DNA of 64,000 bases from Saccoglossus kowalevskii. Lineage: Eukaryota > Hemichordata > Enteropneusta > Harrimaniidae. The stretch covers positions 1 through 64,000 of the forward strand of contig NW_003150671.1 in NCBI RefSeq assembly GCF_000003605.2. The letters run 5' to 3'. A program made the translations under genes and the position numbers. The notes below the pieces were generated by a model. It was not told the DNA's origin and searched no databases. It worked only from the letters and a program-made list of their open reading frames with translations. Positions 12,301 to 25,455 of the stretch are shown here, piece by piece (within the stretch, counting starts at the first letter, position 1; every line of letters begins with the position of its first letter).

Positions 12301-15250
12301 GTAGTGGAGTGAATACTTTGTAGTATGCACACATACTGTACAGACGTAGTAACCGTCGTGTAGTGGAGTGAATACTTTGTAGTATGCACAAATACTGTAC
12401 AGAAGTAATGACCGTAATGTAATGGAGTGAATACTTTGTAGTATGCACGAATACTGTGCAGAAGTAATGACCGTCGTGTAGTGGAGTGAATACTTTGTAG
12501 TATGCACACATACTGTACAGACGTAATGACCGTCGTGTAGTGGAGTGAATACTTTGTAGTATGAACGAATACTGTACAGAAGTAATGACCGTCATGTAGT
12601 GGAGTTAATACTTAGTAGTATGCACAAATACTGTACGGAAGTAATGACCGTCGTGTAGTGGAGTTAATACTTTGTAGTATGCACGAATACTGTACGGAAT
12701 TAATGACCGTCATGTAGTGGAGTGAATACTTTGTAGTATGCACGAATACTGTACAGAAGTAATGACCGTCATGTAGTGGAGTTAACACTTTGTAGTATGC
12801 ACAAATACTGTACAGAAGTAATGACCGTCGTGTAGTGGAGTGAATACTTTGTAGTATGCACAAATACTGTACATAAGTTATTACCGACATGTAGTGGAGT
12901 GTATACTTTGTAGTATGCACGAATACTGTACAGAAGTAATGACCGTCGTGTAGAGGAGTGAATACTTTGTAGTATGCACACATACTGTACAGAAGAAATG
13001 ACCGTCGTGTAGTGGAGTGAATACTTTGTTGTATGCACGAACAATGTACAGAAGTAATGACCGTCATGTAGTGGAGTGAATACTTTGTAGTATGCACGAA
13101 TACTGTACAGAAGTAATAACCGTCGTGTAGTGGAGTGAATACTTTGTAGTATGCACATATACTGTACAGACGTAATGACCGTCGTGTAGTGGAGTGAATA
13201 CTTTGTAGTATGCACATATATTTACAGAAGTAATGACCGTAATGTAATGGAGTGAATACTTTGTAGTATGCACGAATACTGTACAGAAGTAATGACCGTC
13301 GTGTAGTGGAGTGAATACTTTGTAGTATGCACACATACTGTACAGACGTAATGACCGTCGTGTAGTGGAGTGAATACTTTGTAGTATGAACGAATACTGT
13401 TCAGAAGTAATGACCGTCATGTAGTGGAGTTAATACTTAGTAGTATGCACAAATACTGTACGGAAGTAATGACCGTCGTGTAGTGGAGTTAATACTTTGT
13501 AGTATGCACGAATACTGTACGGAATTAATGACCGTCATGTAGTGGAGTGAATACTTTGTAGTATGCACGAATACTGTACAGAAGTAATGACCGTCATGTA
13601 GTGGAGTTAATACTTTGTAGTATGCAAAAATACAGTACAGAAGTAATGACCGTCGTGTAGTGGAGTGAATACTTTGTAGTATGCACAAATAATGTACATA
13701 AGTAATGACCGTCATGTAGTGGAGTGAATACTTTGTAGTATGCATGAATACTGTACAGAAGTAATGACCGTCGTGTAGAGGAGTGAATACTTTGTAGTAT
13801 GCACACATACTGTACAGAAGTAATGACCGTCGTGCAGTGGAGTGAATACTTTGTAGTATGCACGAACAATGTACAGAAGTAATGACCGTCGTGTAGTGGA
13901 GTGAATACATTGTAGTATGCACGGATACTGTACAGAAGTAATAACCGTTGTGTAGTGGAGTGAATACTTTGTAGTATGCACGAATACTGTACAGAAGTTA
14001 TGACCGTCGTGTAGTAGAGTGAATACTTTGTAGTATGCACGAATACTGTACGGAAGTAATGACCGTCGTGTAGTGGAGTGAATACTTTGTAGTATGCACA
14101 CATACTGTACAGACGTAATGACCGTCGTGTAGTGGAGTGAATACTTTGTAGAATGCACAAATACTGTACAGAAGTAATGACCGTCATGTAGTGGAGTGAA
14201 TACTTTGCAGTATGCACGAATACTGTACAGAAGTAATGACCGTCGTGTAGTGGAGTGAATACTTTGTAGTATGCACACATACTGTACAGACGTAATGACC
14301 GTCGTGTAGTGGAGTGAATACTTTGTAGTATGCACAAATACTGTACAGAAGTAATGACCGTAATGTAATGGAGTGAATACTTTGTAGTATGCACGAATAC
14401 TGTACAGAAGTAATGACCGTCGTGTAGTGGAGTGAATACTTTGTAGTATGCACACATACTGTACAGACGTAATGACCGTCGTGTAGTGGAGTGAATACTT
14501 TGTAGTATGAACGAATACTGTACAGAAGTAATGACCGTCATGTAGTGGAGTTAATACTTAGTAGTATGCACAAATACTGTACGGAAGTAATGACCGTCGT
14601 GTAGTGGAGTTAATACTTTGTAGTATGCACGAATACTGTACGGAATTAATGACCGTCATGTAGTGGAGTGAATACTTTGTAGTATCCACGAATACTGTAC
14701 AGAAGAAATGACCGTCATGTAGTGGAGTTAATACTTTGTAGTATGCACAAATACTGTACAGAAGTAATGACCGTCGTGTAGTGGAGTGAATACTTTGTAG
14801 TATGCACAAATACTGTACATAAGTAATGACCGTCATGTAGTGGAGTGAATACTTTGTAGTATGCACGAATACTGTACAGAAGTAATGACCGTCGTGTAGA
14901 GGAGTGAATTATTTGTAGTATGCACACATACTGTACAGAAGTAATGACCGTCGTGTAGTTGAGTGAATACTTTGTAGTATGCACGAACAATGTACAGAAG
15001 TAATGACCGTTGTGTAGTGGAGTGAATACTTTGTAGTATGAACGAATACTGTACAGAAGTAATGACCGTCGTGTAGTGGAGTGAATACTTTGTAGTATGC
15101 ACGAACACTGTACAGAAGTAATGACCGTCGTGTAGTGGAGTGAATACTTTGTAGTAAGCACGAATACTGTACAGTAGTAATGACCGTCGTGTAGTGGAGT
15201 GAATACTTTGTAGTATGCACGAATACTGTACAGAAGTAATGACCGTCGTG
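9351..15250. repeat. Class B block, about 5.9 kb, with class C insert
   Basis: Class B higher-order units are marked by ACTTAGTAG at 9896, 10663, 12610, 13435 and 14556, spacings of 13, 33, 14 (minus one base) and 19 monomers. Marker order is TAGAATGCACAAAT, CAGACG, CGTAATGTAATGG, GAACGAAT, ACTTAGTAG, GGAATTAATG, GTTAATAC, ACATAAGTTATGACCGACAT, GTAGAGGAG, GAAGAAATG, GAACAATG. A class C stretch lies at about 11110-12350 (GCATGAAT, GAACACTG, AATAATTTGTGG, GTATTATG, TGTCCG). A one-base deletion variant, CACATATATTTACAG, is at 13211-13230. Confidence 0.65.
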
Positions 15251-16030
15251 TAGTGGAGTGAATACTTTGTAGAATGCACAAATACTGTACAGAAGTAATC
15301 ACCGTCGTGTAGTGGAGTGAATACTTTGTAGTATGCACGAATACTGTACAGAAGTAATGACCATCATGTAGTGGAGTTAATACTTTGTAGTATGCACAAA
15401 TACTGTACAGAAGTAATAACCGTCGTGTAGTGGAGTGAATACTTTGTAGTATACACGAATACCGTGCAGAAGTAATGACCGTCGTGTAGTGAAGTGAATA
15501 CTTTGTAGTATGCAAGAATACTGTACAGAAGTAATGACCGTCGTGTAGTGGAGTGAATACTTTGTAGTATCCACGAATACTGCACGGAAGTAATGACCGT
15601 CGTGTAGTGGAGTGAATACTTTGTAGTATGCACGAATACTGTACGAAAGTAATGACCGTCATGTAGTGGAATGAATACTTTGTAGTATGCACAAATACTG
15701 TACAGAAGTAATAACCGTCGTGTAGTGGAGTGAATACTTTGTAGTATGCACGAATACCGTACGGAAGTAATGACCGTCGTGTAGTGGAGTGAGTACTTTG
15801 TAGTATGCATGAATACTGTACAGAAGTAATGACGGTCGTGTAGTGGAGTGAATACTTTGTAGTATGCACGAACACTGTACAGAAGTAATGACCGTTGTGC
15901 AGTGGAGTGAATAATTTGTAGTATGCACACATACTGTACAGAAGTAATGACCGTCGTGTAGTGGAGTGAATACTTTGTAGAATGCACAAATACTGTACAG
16001 AAGTAATTACCGTCATGTAGTGAAGTGAAT
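15251..16030. repeat. Class D block 1
   Basis: Opens with a rare AATCACCGTCG monomer (15297), then GACCATCATG, GTGCAGAAG, GCAAGAAT, TATCCACGAATACTGCACGG (15568), CGAAAGTAATG, GCATGAAT with GACGGTCG, GAACACTG with GTTGTGCAG, and AATAATTTGTAG. It closes with the junction monomer TAGAATGCACAAAT-TAATTACCGTCATG (TAATTACC at 16004). This order recurs in the other D blocks. Confidence 0.7.
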
Positions 16031-17380
16031 ACTTTGTAGTATGCATGAATACTGTACGGAAGTAATAACCGTCGTGTAGTGGAGTGAATACTTTGTAGTA
16101 TGCACGAATACTGTACGGAAGTAATAACCGTCGTGTAATGGAGTGAATACTTTGTAGTATGCACGAATACTGTACGGAAGTAATAACCGTCGTGTAGTGG
16201 AGTGAATACTTTGTAGTATGCACGAATACTGTACGGAAGTAATAACCGTCGTGTAGTGGAGTGAATACTTTGTAGTATGCACGAATACTGTACGGAAGTA
16301 ATAACCGTCGTGTAGTGGAGTGAATACTTTGTAGTATGCACGAATACTGTACGGAAGTAATAACCGTCGTGTAGTGGAGTGAATACTTTGTAGTATGCAC
16401 GAATACTGTACGGAAGTAATAACCGTCGTGTAGTGAAGTGAATACTTTGTAGTATGCACGAATACTGTACGGAAGTAATAACCGTCGTGTAGTGAAGTGA
16501 ATACTTTGTAGTATGCACGAATACTGTACGGAAGTAATAACCGTCGTGTAGTGAAGTGAATACTTTGTAGTATGCACAAATACTGTACGGAAGTAATAAC
16601 CGTCGTGTAGTGGAGTGAATACTTTGTAGTATGCACGAATACTGTACGGAAGTAATAACCGTCGTGTAGTGGAGTGAATACTTTGTAGTATGCACGAATA
16701 CTGTACGGAAGTAATGACCGTCGTGTAGTGGAGTGAATACTTTGTAGTATGCACGAATACTGTACAGAAGTAATGACCGTCGTGTAGTGGAGTGAATACT
16801 TTGTAGTATGCACGAATACTGTACAGAAGTAATGACCGTCGTGCAGTGGAGTGAATACTTTGTAGTATGCACGAATACTGTACAGAAGTAATAACCGTCG
16901 TGTAGTGGAGTGAATACTTTGTAGTATGCACGAAGACTGTACGGAAGTAATAACCGTCGTGTAGTGGAGTGAATACTTTGTAGTATGCACGAATACTGTA
17001 CGGAAGTAATAACCGTCGTGTAGTGAAGTGAATACTTTGTAGTATACACGAATACTGTACGGAAGTAATAACCGTCGTGTAGTGAAGTGAATACTTTGTA
17101 GTATGCACGAATACTGTACGGAAGTAATAACCGTCGTGTAGTGAAGTGAATACTTTGTAGTATGCACGAATACTGTACGGAAGTAATAACCGTCGTGTAG
17201 TGAAGTGAATACTTTGTAGTATGCACGAATACTGTACGGAAGTAATAACCGTCGTGTAGTGGAGTGAATACTTTGTAGTATACACGAATACTGTACGGAA
17301 GTAATGACCGTCGTGTAGTGGAGTGAATACTTTGTAGTATGCACGAATACTGTACAGAAGTAATAACCGTCGTGTAGTGG
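16031..17380. repeat. Class A block
   Basis: About 23 monomers, mostly TACGG/TAATAACC, with runs of identical copies. Position 7 switches between G and A in groups. A short CAGAAG stretch lies at about 16750-16930. The block ends in the usual exit: TACGGAAGTAATGACC, then CAGAAGTAATAACC, then CACGAACACTG. Confidence 0.75.
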
Positions 17381-18270
17381 AGTGAATACTTTGTAGTATG
17401 CACGAACACTGTACAGAAGTAATGACCGTCGTGTAGTGGAGTGAATAATTTGTAGTATGCACGAATACTGTACAGAAGTAATGACCGTCATGTAGTGGAG
17501 TGAATACTTTGTAGTATGCACGAATACTGTACAGAAGTAATGACCGTCGTGTAGTGGAGTTAATACTTTGTAGTATGCACGAATACTGTGCAGAAGTAAT
17601 GACCGTCATGTAGTGGAGTGAATACTTTGTAGTATGCACGAATACTGTACAGAAGTAATGACCGTCGTGCAGTGGAGTGAATACTTTGTAGTATGCACGA
17701 ATACTGTACAGAAGTAATGACCGTCGTGCAGTGGAGTGAATACTTTGTAGTATGCACGAATACTGTACAGAAGTAATAACCGTCGTGTAGTGGAGTGAAT
17801 ACTTTGTAGTATGCACAAATACTGTACAGAAGTAATAACCGTCGTGTAGTGGAGTGAATACTTTGTAGTATGCACGAACACTGTACAGAAGTAATGACCG
17901 TCGTGTAGTGGAGTGAATACTTTGTAGTATGCACGAATACTGTACAGAAGTAATGACCGTCATGTAGTGGAGTGAGTACTTTGTAGTATGCACGAATACT
18001 GTACAGAATTAATGACCGTCGTGTAGTGGAGTTAATACTTTGTACTATGCACGAATACTGTGCAGAAGTAATGACCGTCATGTAGTGGAGTGAATACTTT
18101 GTAGTATGCACAAATACTGTACAGAAGTAATAACCGTCGTGTAGTGGAGTGAATACTTTGTAGTATGCACGAACACTGTACAGAAGTAATGACCGTCGTG
18201 TAGTGGAGTGAATACTTTGTAGTATGCACGAATACTGTACAGAAGTAATGACCGTCATGTAGTGGAGTGA
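17381..18270. repeat. Class E block
   Basis: Markers CACGAACACTG, AATAATTTGTAG, GTCATG, GTTAATAC, CTGTGCAGAAG, two successive GTGCAGTGG monomers, GTGAGTAC and GAATTAATGACC. The series repeats almost twice. One variant reads TTTGTACTATG near 18045. No other structure seen. Confidence 0.6.
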
Positions 18271-18720
18271 GTACTTTGTAGTATGCACGAATACTGTACG
18301 GAAGTAATAACCGTCGTGTAGTGGAGTGAATACTTTGTAGTATGCACGAATACTGTACGGAAGTAATAACCGTCGTGTAGTGAAGTGAATACTTTGTAGT
18401 ATACACGAATACTGTACGGAAGTAATAACCGTCGTGTAGTGAAGTGAACACTTTGTAGTATGCACGAATACTGTATGGAAGTAATAACCGTCGTGTAGTG
18501 AAGTGAATACTTTGTAGTATGCACGAATACTGTACGGAAGTAATAACCGTCGTGTAGTGGAGTGAATACTTTGTAGTATGCACGAATACTGTACGGAAGT
18601 AATAACCGTCGTGTAGTGGAGTGAATACTTTGTAGTATGCACGAATACTGTACGGAAGTAATGACCGTCGTGTAGTGGAGTGAATACTTTGTAGTATGCA
18701 CGAATACTGTACAGAAGTAA
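18271..18720. repeat. Class A block with GTGAACAC marker
   Basis: Seven or eight class A monomers containing two rare linked variants, GTGAACACTTT at 18444 and CTGTATGG about 30 bases on. The same pair occurs at 33024 and 60817, so the three blocks share recent ancestry. Confidence 0.75.
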
Positions 18721-20150
18721 TAACCGTCGTGTAGTGGAGTGAATACTTTGTAGTATGCACGAACACTGTACAGAAAGTAATGACCGTCGTGTAGTGGAGT
18801 GAATACTTTGTAGTATGCACGAATACTGTACAGAAGTAATGACCGTCATGTAGTGGAGTGAATACTTTTGTAGTATGCACGATTACTGTACAGAAGTAAT
18901 GACCGTCGTGTAGTGGAGTGAATACTTTGTAGTATGCATGAATACTGTACAGAAGTAATGACCGTCGTGTAGTGGAGTGAATACTTTGCAGTATGCACGA
19001 ATACTGTACGGAAGTAATAACCGTCGTGTAGTGGCGTGAATACTTTGTAGTATACACGAATACTGTACAGAAGTAATGACCGTCGTGTAGTGGAGTGAAT
19101 ACTTTGTATTATGCACACATACTGTACAGAAGTAATGACCGTCGTGTAGTGGAATGAATACTTTGTAGTATGCACAAATACTGTACAGAAGTAATGACCG
19201 TCGTGTAGTGGAGTGAATACTTTGTAGTATGCACGAATACTGTACAGAGGTAATGACCGTCGTGTAGTGGAGTGAATACTTTGTAGTATACACGAATACT
19301 GTACAGAAGTAATGTCCGTCGTGTAGTGGAGTGAATACTTTGTAGTATACACGAATAATGTACAGAAGTAGTAACCATCGTGTAGTGGAATGAATACTTT
19401 GTAGTATGCACGAATACTGTACAGAAGTAATGACCGTCGTGTAGTGGAGTGAATACTTTGTAGTATGCACGAATACTGTACAGAAGTAATGTCCGTCGTG
19501 TAGTGGAGTGAATACTTTGTAGTAGACACGAATACTGTACAGAAGTAGTAACCGTCATGTAGTGGAGTGAATACTTTGTAGTATGCACGGATACTGTACA
19601 GAAGTAATAACCGTTGTGTAGTGGAGTGAATACTTTGTAGTATGCACGAATACTGTACAGAAGTTATGACCGTCGTGTAGTAGAGTGAATACTTTGTAGT
19701 ATGCACGAATACTGTACAGAAGTAATGACCGTCGTGTAGTGGAGTGAATACTTTGTTGTGTGCACACAATACTGTACAGAAGTAATAACCGTCGTGTAGT
19801 GGAGTGAATACTTTGTAGTATGCACGAATACCGTACGGAAGTAATGACCGTCGTGTAGTGGAGTGAATACTTTGTAGTATGCATGAATACTGTACAGAAG
19901 TAATGACCGTCGTGTAGTGGAGTGAATACTTTGTAGTATGCACAAACACTGTACGGAAGTAATGACCGTCGTGCAGTGGAGTGAATAATTTGTGGTATGC
20001 ACGCATACTGTACAGAAGTAATGACCGTCATGTAGTGGAGTGAATACTTTGTAGTATGCACGAATACTGTACAGAAGTAATGACCGTCATGTAGTGGAGT
20101 TAATACTTTGTAGTATGCACGAATACTGTACAGAATTAATGACCGTCGTG
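18721..20150. repeat. Class E to class C block
   Basis: Starts with class E monomers (to about 18900) holding two one-base gains (CAGAAAG at 18771 and a TTTT run at 18866-18869). Class C follows: GTATTATG, TGTCCG, AGTAGTAACCATCG, GTAGACACG, ACCGTTGTG, GTTATGACC with GTAGTAGAG, then the palindromic variant, ATACCGTACGG, GCATGAAT and AATAATTTGTGG. Confidence 0.6.
19756..19769. repeat. 14-bp palindrome TTGTGTGCACACAA
   Basis: Third copy of the palindromic variant. It follows the GTTATGACC/GTAGTAGAG monomer and one ordinary monomer, and precedes a TAATAACC monomer and then ATACCGTACGG, the standard class C neighbourhood. Confidence 0.95.
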
Positions 20151-20876
20151 TAGTGGAGTGAATACTTTGTAGTATGCACGAATACTGTACAGAAGTAATG
20201 ACCGTCGTGCAGTGGAGTGAATACTTTGTAGTATGCACAAATACTGTACGGAAGTAATGACCGTCGTGTAGTGGAGTTAATACTTTGTAGTATGCACGAA
20301 TACTGTACGGAATTAATGACCGTCATGTAGTGGAGTGAATACTTTGTAGTATGCACGAATACTGTACAGAAGTAATGACCGTCATGTAGTGGAGTTAATA
20401 CTTTGTAGTATGCACAAATACTGTACAGAAGTAATGACCGTCGTGTAGTGGAGTGAATACTTTGTAGTATGCACAAATACTGTACATAAGTTATTACCGA
20501 CATGTAGTGGAGTGAATACTTTGTAGTATGCACGAATACTGTACAGAAGTAATGACCGTCGTGTAGTGGAGTGAATACTTTGTAGTATGCACATATACTG
20601 TACAGACGTAATGACCGTCGTGTAGTGGAGTGAATACTTTGTAGTATGCACAAATATTTACAGAAGTAATGACCGTAATGTAATGGAGTGAATACTTTGT
20701 AGTATGCACGAATACTGTACAGAAGTAATGACCGTCGTGTAGTGGAGTGAATACTTTGTAGTATGCACACATACTGTACAGACGTAATGACCGTCGTGTA
20801 GTGGAGTGAATACTTTGTAGTATGAACGAATACTGTACAGAAGTAATGACCGTCGTGTAGTGGAGTGAATACTTTG

Positions 20877-20890
20877 TTGTGTGCACACAA
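20877..20890. repeat. 14-bp palindrome TTGTGTGCACACAA
   Basis: Fourth copy. It sits inside a class B block but brings its class C followers, TAATAACC then ATACCGTACGG, so it looks like a small class C patch transferred into B. Confidence 0.95.
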
Positions 20891-23800
20891 TACTGTACAG
20901 AAGTAATAACCGTCGTGTAGTGGAGTGAATACTTTGTAGTATGCACGAATACCGTACGGAAGTAATGACCGTCGTGTAGTGGAGTGAATACTTTGTAGTA
21001 TGCGCGAACACTGTACAGAAGTAATGACCGTCGTGCAGTGGAGTGAATAATTTGTGGTATGCACACATACTGTACAGAAGTAATGACCGTCGTGTAGTGG
21101 AGTGAATACTTTGTAGAATGCACAAATACTGTACAGAAGTAATGACCGTCATGTAGTGGAGTGAATACTTTGTAGTATGCACGAATACTGTACAGAAGTA
21201 ATGACCGTCGTGTAGTGGAGTGAATACTTTGTAGTATGCACACATACTGTACAGACGTAATGACCGTCGTGTAGTGGAGTGAATACTTTGTAGTATGCAC
21301 AAATACTGTACAGAAGTAATGACCGTAATGTAATGGAGTGAATACTTTGTAGTATGCACGAATACTGTGCAGAAGTAATGACCGTCGTGTAGTGGAGTGA
21401 ATACTTTGTAGTATGCACACATACTGTACAGACGTAATGACCGTCGTGTAGTGGAGTGAATACTTTGTAGTATGAACGAATACTGTACAGAAGTAATGAC
21501 CGTCATGTAGTGGAGTTAATACTTAGTAGTATGCACAAATACTGTACGGAAGTAATGACCGTCGTGTAGTGGAGTTAATACTTTGTAGTATGCACGAATA
21601 CTGTACGGAATTAATGACCGTCATGTAGTGGAGTGAATACTTTGTAGTATGCACGAATACTGTACAGAAGTAATGACCGTCATGTAGTGGAGTTAACACT
21701 TTGTAGTATGCACAAATACAGTACAGAAGTAATGACCGTCGTGTAGTGGAGTGAATACTTTGTAGTATGCACAAATACTGTACATAAGTTATTACCGACA
21801 TGTAGTGGAGTGAATACTTTGTAGTATGCACGAATACTGTACAGAAGTAATGACCGTCGTGTAGAGGAGTGAATACTTTGTAGTATGCACACATACTGTA
21901 CAGAAGAAATGACCGTCGTGTAGTGGAGTGAATACTTTGTAGTATGCACATATATTTACAGAAGTAATGACCGTAATGTAATGGAGTGAATACTTTGTAG
22001 TATGCACGAATACTGTACAGAAGTAATGACCGTCGTGTAGTGGAGTGAATACATTGTAGTATGCACGGATACTGTACAGAAGTAATAACCGTTGTGTAGT
22101 GGAGTGAATACTTTGTAGTATGCACGAATACTGTACAGAAGTTATGACCGTCGTGTAGTAGAGTGAATACTTTGTAGTATGCACGAATACTGTACGGAAG
22201 TAATGACCGTCGTGTAGTGGAGTGAATACTTTGTAGTATGCACACATACTGTACAGACGTAATGACCGTCGTGTAGTGGAGTGAATACTTTGTAGTATGC
22301 ACAAATACTGTACAGAAGTAATGACCGTAATGTAATGGAGTGAATACTTTGTAGTATGCACGAATACTGTACGGAAGTAATGACCGTCGTGTAGTGGAGG
22401 GAATACTTTGTAGTATGCACACATACTGTACAGACGTAATGACCGTCGTGTAGTGGAGTGAATACTTTGTAGTATGAACGAATACTGTACAGAAGTAATG
22501 ACCGTCATGTAGTGGAGTTAATACTTAGTAGTATGCACAAATACTGTACGGAAGTAATGACCGTCGTGTAGTGGAGTGAATACTTTGTAGTATGCACGAA
22601 TACTGTACAGAAGTAATGACCGTCATGTAGTGGAGTTAATACTTTGTAGTATGCACAAATACTGTACAGAAGTAATGACCGTCGTGTAGTGGAGTGAATA
22701 CTTTGTAGTATGCACAAATACTGTACATAAGTTATGACCGACATGTAGTGGAGTGAATACTTTGTAGTATGCACGAATACTGTACAGAAGTAATGACCGT
22801 CGTGTAGAGGAGTGAATACTTTGTTGTATGCACACATACTGTACAGAAGAAATGACCGTCGTGTAGTGGAGTGAATACTTTGTAGTATGCACGAACAATG
22901 TACAGAAGTAATGACCGTCGTGTAGTGGAGTGAATACTTTGTAGTATGCACAAATACTGTACAGAAGTAATGACCGTAATGTAATGGAGTGAATACTTTG
23001 TAGTATGCACGAATACTGTACAGAAGTAATGACCGTCGTGTAGTGGAGTGAATACTTTGTAGAATGCACAAATACTGTACAGAAGTAATGACCGTCATGT
23101 AGTGGAGTGAATACTTTGTAGTATGCACGAATACTGTACAGAAGTAATGACCGTCGTGTAGTGGAGTGAATACTTTGTAGTATGCACGAACAATGTACAG
23201 AAGTAATGACCGTCGTGTAGTGGAGTGAATACTTTGTAGTATGCACAAATACTGTACAGAAGTAATGACCGTAATGTAATGGAGTGAATACTTTGTAGTA
23301 TGCACGAATACTGTACAGAAGTAATGACCGTCGTGTAGTGGAGTGAATACTTTGTAGTATGCACACATACTGTACAGAAGTAATGACCGTCGTGTAGTGG
23401 AGTGAATACTTTGTAGTATGCACGAACACTGTACAGAAGTAATGACCGTCGTGCAGTGGAGTGAATAATTTGTGGTATGCACACATACTGTACAGAAGTA
23501 ATGACCGTCGTGTAGTGGAGTGAATACTTTGTGGAATGCACAAATACTGTACAGAAGTAATGACCGTCATGTAGTGGAGTGAATACTTTGTAGTATGCAC
23601 GAGTACTGTACAGAAGTAATGACCGTCGTGTAGTGGAGTGAATACTTTGTAGTATGCACACATACTGTACAGACGTAATGACCGTCGTGTAGTGGAGTGA
23701 ATACTTTGTAGTATGCACAAATACTGTACAGAATTAATGACCGTAATGTAATGGAGTGAATACTTTGTAGTATGCACGAATACTGTACAGAAGTAATGAC

Positions 23801-24120
23801 CGTCGTGTAGTGGAGTGAATACTTTGTAGTGTGCACACATACTGTACAGACGTAATGACCGTTGTGTAGAGGAGTGAATACTTTGTAGTATGAACGAATA
23901 CTGTACAGAAGTAATGACCGTCATGTAGTGGAGTTAATACTTAGTAGTATGCACAAATACTGAACGGAAGTAATGACCGTCGTGTAGTGGAGTTAATACT
24001 TTGTAGTATGCACGAATACTGTACGGAATTAATGACCGTCATGTAGTGGAGTGAATACTTTGTAGTATGCACGAATACTGTACAGAAGTAATGACCGTCG
24101 TGTAGTGGAGTGAATACTTT

Positions 24121-24830
24121 GTAGAATGCACAAATACTGTACAGAAGTAATGACCGTCATGTAGTGGAGTGAATACTTTGTAGTATGCACGAATACTGTA
24201 CAGAAGTAATGACCGTCGTGTAGTGGAGTGAATACTTTGTAGTATGCACGAACAATGTACAGAAGTAATGACCGTCGTGTAGTGGAGTGAATACTTTGTA
24301 GTATGCACAAATACTGTACAGAAGTAATGACCGTAATGTAATGGAGTGAATACTTTGTAGTATGCACGAATACTGTACAGAAGTAATGACCGTCGTGTAG
24401 TGGAGTGAATACTTTGTAGTATGCACACATACTGTACAGAAGTAATGACCGTCGTGTAGTGGAGTGAATACTTTGTAGAATGCACAAATACTGTACAGAA
24501 GTAATGACCGTCATGTAGTGGAGTGAATACTTTGTAGTATGCACGAATACTGTACAGAAGTAATGACCGTCGTGTAGTGGAGTGAATACTTTGTAGTATG
24601 CACACATACTGTACAGACGTAATGACCGTCGTGTAGTGGAGTGAATACTTTGTAGTATGCACAAATAATGTACAGAAGTAATGACCGTAATGTAATGGAG
24701 TGAATACTTTGTAGTATGCACGAATACTGTACAGAAGTAATGACCGTCGTGTAGTGGAGTGAATACTTTGTAGTATGCACACATACTGTACAGACGTAAT
24801 GACCGTCGTGTAGTGGAGTGAATACTTTGT
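24121..24830. repeat. Two tandem copies of a 354-bp (6-monomer) higher-order unit
   Basis: TAGAATGCACAAAT occurs at 24122 and 24476, 354 bp = 6 x 59 apart. The six monomers in each unit are: TAGAATGC with GTCATG; plain; GAACAATG (copy 1) or GCACACAT-CAGACG (copy 2); GCACAAAT with CGTAAT; GTAATGG; and GCACACAT. Apart from the third monomer and a few single bases the copies agree. Confidence 0.85.
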
Positions 24831-25455
24831 AGTATGAACGAATACTGTACAGAAGTAATGACCGTCAGGTAGTGGAGTTAATACTTAGTAGTATGCACAA
24901 ATACTGTACGGAAGTAATGACCGTCGTGTAGTGGAGTTAATACTTTGTAGTATGCACGAATACTGTACGGAATTAATGACCGTCATGTAGTGGAGTGAAT
25001 ACTTTGTAGTATGCACGAATACTGTACAGAAGTAATGACCGTCATGTAGTGGAGTTAATACTATGTAGTATGCACAAATACAGTACAGAAGTAATGACCG
25101 TCGTGTAGTGGAGTGAATACTTTGTAGTATGCACAAATACTGTACATAAGTAATGACCGTCATGTAGTGGAGTGAATACTTTGTAGTATGCATGAATACA
25201 GTACAGAAGTAATGACCGTCGTGTAGAGGAGTGAATACTTTGTAGTATGCACACATACTGTACAGAAGTAATGACCGTCGTGCAGTGGAGTGAATACTTT
25301 GTAGTATGCACGAACAATGTACAGAAGTAATGACCGTCGTGTAGTGGAGTGAATACTTTGTTGTATGAACGAATACTGTACAGAAGTAATGACCGTCGTG
25401 TAGTGGAGTGAATACTTTGTAGTATGCACGGATACTGTACAGAAGTAATAACCAT

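Larger units (their letters stand above)
20151..25455. repeat. Class B block, about 5.3 kb
   Basis: ACTTAGTAG markers at 21521, 22523, 23939 and 24883 give unit lengths of 17 monomers (minus one base), 24 and 16. The one-base deletion variant ending TATTTACAG recurs at about 20650 and 21950. A GTTAACACTTT variant near 21690 matches one near 12780, and ACATATACTG at 20590 matches 13155, showing shared ancestry with the 12.6-13.2 kb stretch. A TTGTGTGCACACAA monomer with class C context interrupts at 20.87-21.0 kb. Confidence 0.65.
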
